Virus record (IMG/VR): IMGVR_UViG_3300002121_000019
Coordinates: 805 to 25,019 of that record
Source: a virus
Reading direction: 5' to 3' (one strand)
Length of the DNA: 24,215 bases
Shown here piece by piece: positions 22,860 through 24,215 of this stretch. A model generated the notes under the pieces. The model was not told the DNA's origin. It searched no databases and saw only the letters and a program-made list of their open reading frames with translations. Both the position numbers and the translations under genes were made by a program. Position 1 is the first letter of the stretch. Each line of letters starts with the position of its first letter.

Positions 22860-23045
22860 ATGTCAAACGATAATACCGTAAGCTTAGCTACCAGACTAGA
22901 AAAAGAACGCAAAGCTATTGCTACTTATCTAGTCTATTATCATGGGCTTTCCGATGAACTCGCGAAAGTCATAGCAGCACAACACAAGTTAAATGGTGAC
23001 CTGTATAGCTATGTAAAAACAGCACCAAATGGGGATACAGCATGA
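22860..23045 (+). CDS. Small early protein of unknown function, 61 aa
   Basis: A 61-residue protein starting MSNDNTVSLATRLEKERKAI. The ATG lies one base after the upstream TAA (TAACATG), with AAGGAAAG upstream; a longer frame from 22668 runs inside the preceding gene and is rejected. It is helical and charged, with a likely two-helix layout (KERKAIATYLVYYHGL, then DELAKVIAAQHKL). Its end overlaps the helicase start as ATGA, so it may be a helicase partner. Confidence 0.65.
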   Translation: MSNDNTVSLATRLEKERKAIATYLVYYHGLSDELAKVIAAQHKLNGDLYSYVKTAPNGDTA

Positions 23046-24215
23046 TTAACTTCATGGCGCAATTGCCCATGTCGGCCAAACAACGTGAACAGCTTGCACA
23101 GCAAAATGTGCTAAAGATTATAGGTGCAGCTTTCTATAGCCTTCCACTACCGGAAAGAGCAAGACTGCGGCAAATTGAACTTGATAAGCTTAACGGGCAT
23201 CCTAAAGAGGCTGAAGGCGCGCAACTAGGAACTCTAGCAGCACCAATTATACTAGCAACACTAGCGCCTGTAGTAGTAGCAGTATACGATGATGTGGAAG
23301 ATGCTGAAGCTAAGAAACTTGCGCCGGAACCCGCAGTAACTCTCGCTGATCTCCCTATCAATGATGGAATTGGTGCACCATCAACAGCCGTTAAGCACGA
23401 AAGCTTTGCACTAAGCATTGTCCTAAACGCAAAGCAAGAGTTAGCAGCAGACTACGCGGAAAATGGCAAATGCTTTGTGCTTACAGGAGCTGCTGGCACA
23501 GGTAAGACTACAGCTTGTCGGGAGATAGCAAAACGGTTGCTAGATACTGGTAAGCTAGGACAACATGACTTTAAGTTACGAGGTGGAGCTGGGCGCGTTC
23601 TTGCACCTAGTATAGTTTTTTGTGCATACACTAACCGTGCTGCTAACAATATGCGCCGGGCACTACATAAAGATCCTGAACTTGAGGAACGCTTGGAACA
23701 CAACATAACAACAGTCCACCGGCTTCTGGAGTATGAACCTATTTTCTTTGATCGAGAAGATGGCACTACTGGAATGCGTTTTGATCCACAGAGACACGCA
23801 GGTAATAAGCTGCGAATAACACACATTATAATCGAAGAAAGCAGTATGTTGGGGATTGATCTATGGATGAAGCTGCTAGACGCTCTCCATGCTGGCGTGC
23901 AAGTCATCTTTGTAGGTGATATTAACCAGTTACCGCCAGTCTTTAGCAAGAGTATCCTTAACTATGCTCTCGTTAATCTTCCTGTAGTAGAGCTTGATGA
24001 AGTGTATAGACAGGCGCTCGACAGTCCAATCATAGCAAATGCACATCACTGTCTAAAGGGTAAACCGCTACAGCCAGAGCCACCATTCTTCCGTATCATC
24101 TCCGGTAAAGACATTAAGAAGATACCATCAGAGACTTTCTGTGTCAATATGCTAGTTAACAGCCTTAAAAAGTGGTATGAACAATTTGGAGAGGATGGTC
24201 AACGTATCTATGACC
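23042..24215 (+). CDS. SF1B DNA helicase (RecD/Dda-like), N-terminal 391 residues
   Basis: The frame starts at the ATG overlapping the previous stop (ATGA) with GGGGA upstream, and runs off the right edge. Residues 1-120 are a leader with helical segments and no clear domain. Helicase motifs then follow in order: motif I (Walker A) LTGAAGTGKTT at 147-157; motif Ia FCAYTNRAANNM at 193-204; TTVHRLLEY at 223-231; motif II HIIIEESSML at 261-270; motif III VIFVGDINQLPPV at 288-300; and LDEVYRQ at 318-324. GDxxQLPPV and TxHxLL are typical of RecD, Dda and Pif1 relatives, which move 5' to 3' on single-stranded DNA. Motif II has Glu-Glu in place of the usual Asp-Glu. It is probably a replication or recombination helicase. 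Confidence 0.88.
   Translation, partial: MINFMAQLPMSAKQREQLAQQNVLKIIGAAFYSLPLPERARLRQIELDKLNGHPKEAEGAQLGTLAAPIILATLAPVVVAVYDDVEDAEAKKLAPEPAVTLADLPINDGIGAPSTAVKHESFALSIVLNAKQELAADYAENGKCFVLTGAAGTGKTTACREIAKRLLDTGKLGQHDFKLRGGAGRVLAPSIVFCAYTNRAANNMRRALHKDPELEERLEHNITTVHRLLEYEPIFFDREDGTTGMRFDPQRHAGNKLRITHIIIEESSMLGIDLWMKLLDALHAGVQVIFVGDINQLPPVFSKSILNYALVNLPVVELDEVYRQALDSPIIANAHHCLKGKPLQPEPPFFRIISGKDIKKIPSETFCVNMLVNSLKKWYEQFGEDGQRIYD

Noticed and set aside
23134-23949. Minus-strand frames (94 and 165 codons) opposite the helicase
   Set aside because: They are antisense to the helicase motifs and are Ser/Ala/Arg-rich shadows.
1-24215. tRNA genes, CRISPR arrays, integrase/attachment sites, insertion sequences
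   Set aside because: None was recognised by reading both strands; this does not exclude diverged or very short elements.

Overview
The window looks like part of a double-stranded DNA tailed bacteriophage (or prophage) genome with a short, podovirus-like tail. It is fairly A+T-rich overall. A Gram-negative host is the best guess: there is a GH108-type muramidase endolysin, a lipoprotein whose lipobox is followed by Glu (an outer-membrane sorting signal), and host-like sigma70 promoter sequences. No phage RNA polymerase, integrase, tRNA, CRISPR array or insertion sequence was seen.

Layout. A control region (about 19717-20532) separates two divergent blocks. To the left, on the minus strand, is a long packaging, head, tail, lysis and ejection block, in transcription order: a solitary GC-richer gene of unknown function with its own promoter and terminator (19716-19030); small terminase (18652); a possible 29-aa overlapping ORF; large terminase; portal; an 89-aa protein; scaffold; SU10/DUF5309-like major capsid protein; a 127-aa head protein; an adaptor-like protein; a tail fibre with a GC-shifted C-terminal part; a 55-aa membrane protein; a 96-aa coiled-coil protein; endolysin; a lipoprotein; a 69-aa protein; a holin-like membrane protein; a 175-aa secreted protein; a 131-aa protein; a 960-aa tail nozzle-like protein; and three probable internal/ejection proteins, the last cut by the left edge. 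To the right, on the plus strand, is a tight block of early genes: SprT-like metallopeptidase, a 476-aa unknown, a 124-aa unknown, a 61-aa unknown, and a RecD/Dda-like SF1B helicase cut by the right edge.

How the genes fit together. Terminase packages DNA through the portal into a head built by scaffold and capsid protein. Adaptor, nozzle and fibre form the short tail. The last three late genes probably encode proteins ejected with the DNA. Endolysin, lipoprotein and membrane proteins make the lysis set. The plus-strand block, headed by a consensus promoter (TTGACA, 18-nt spacer, TGC-TAAAAT) and ending in a helicase, is probably the start of the replication/early operon.

Most gene borders are extremely tight. 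Several stop/start pairs read TAA-n-ATG, TAAATG or ATGA, which implies translational coupling. The control region carries two perfect palindromes (16 and 12 bp), further dyads and repeated TTGCAG words, and looks like a regulatory and/or origin region. Function names rest on motifs and gene order read by eye; no database search was possible.
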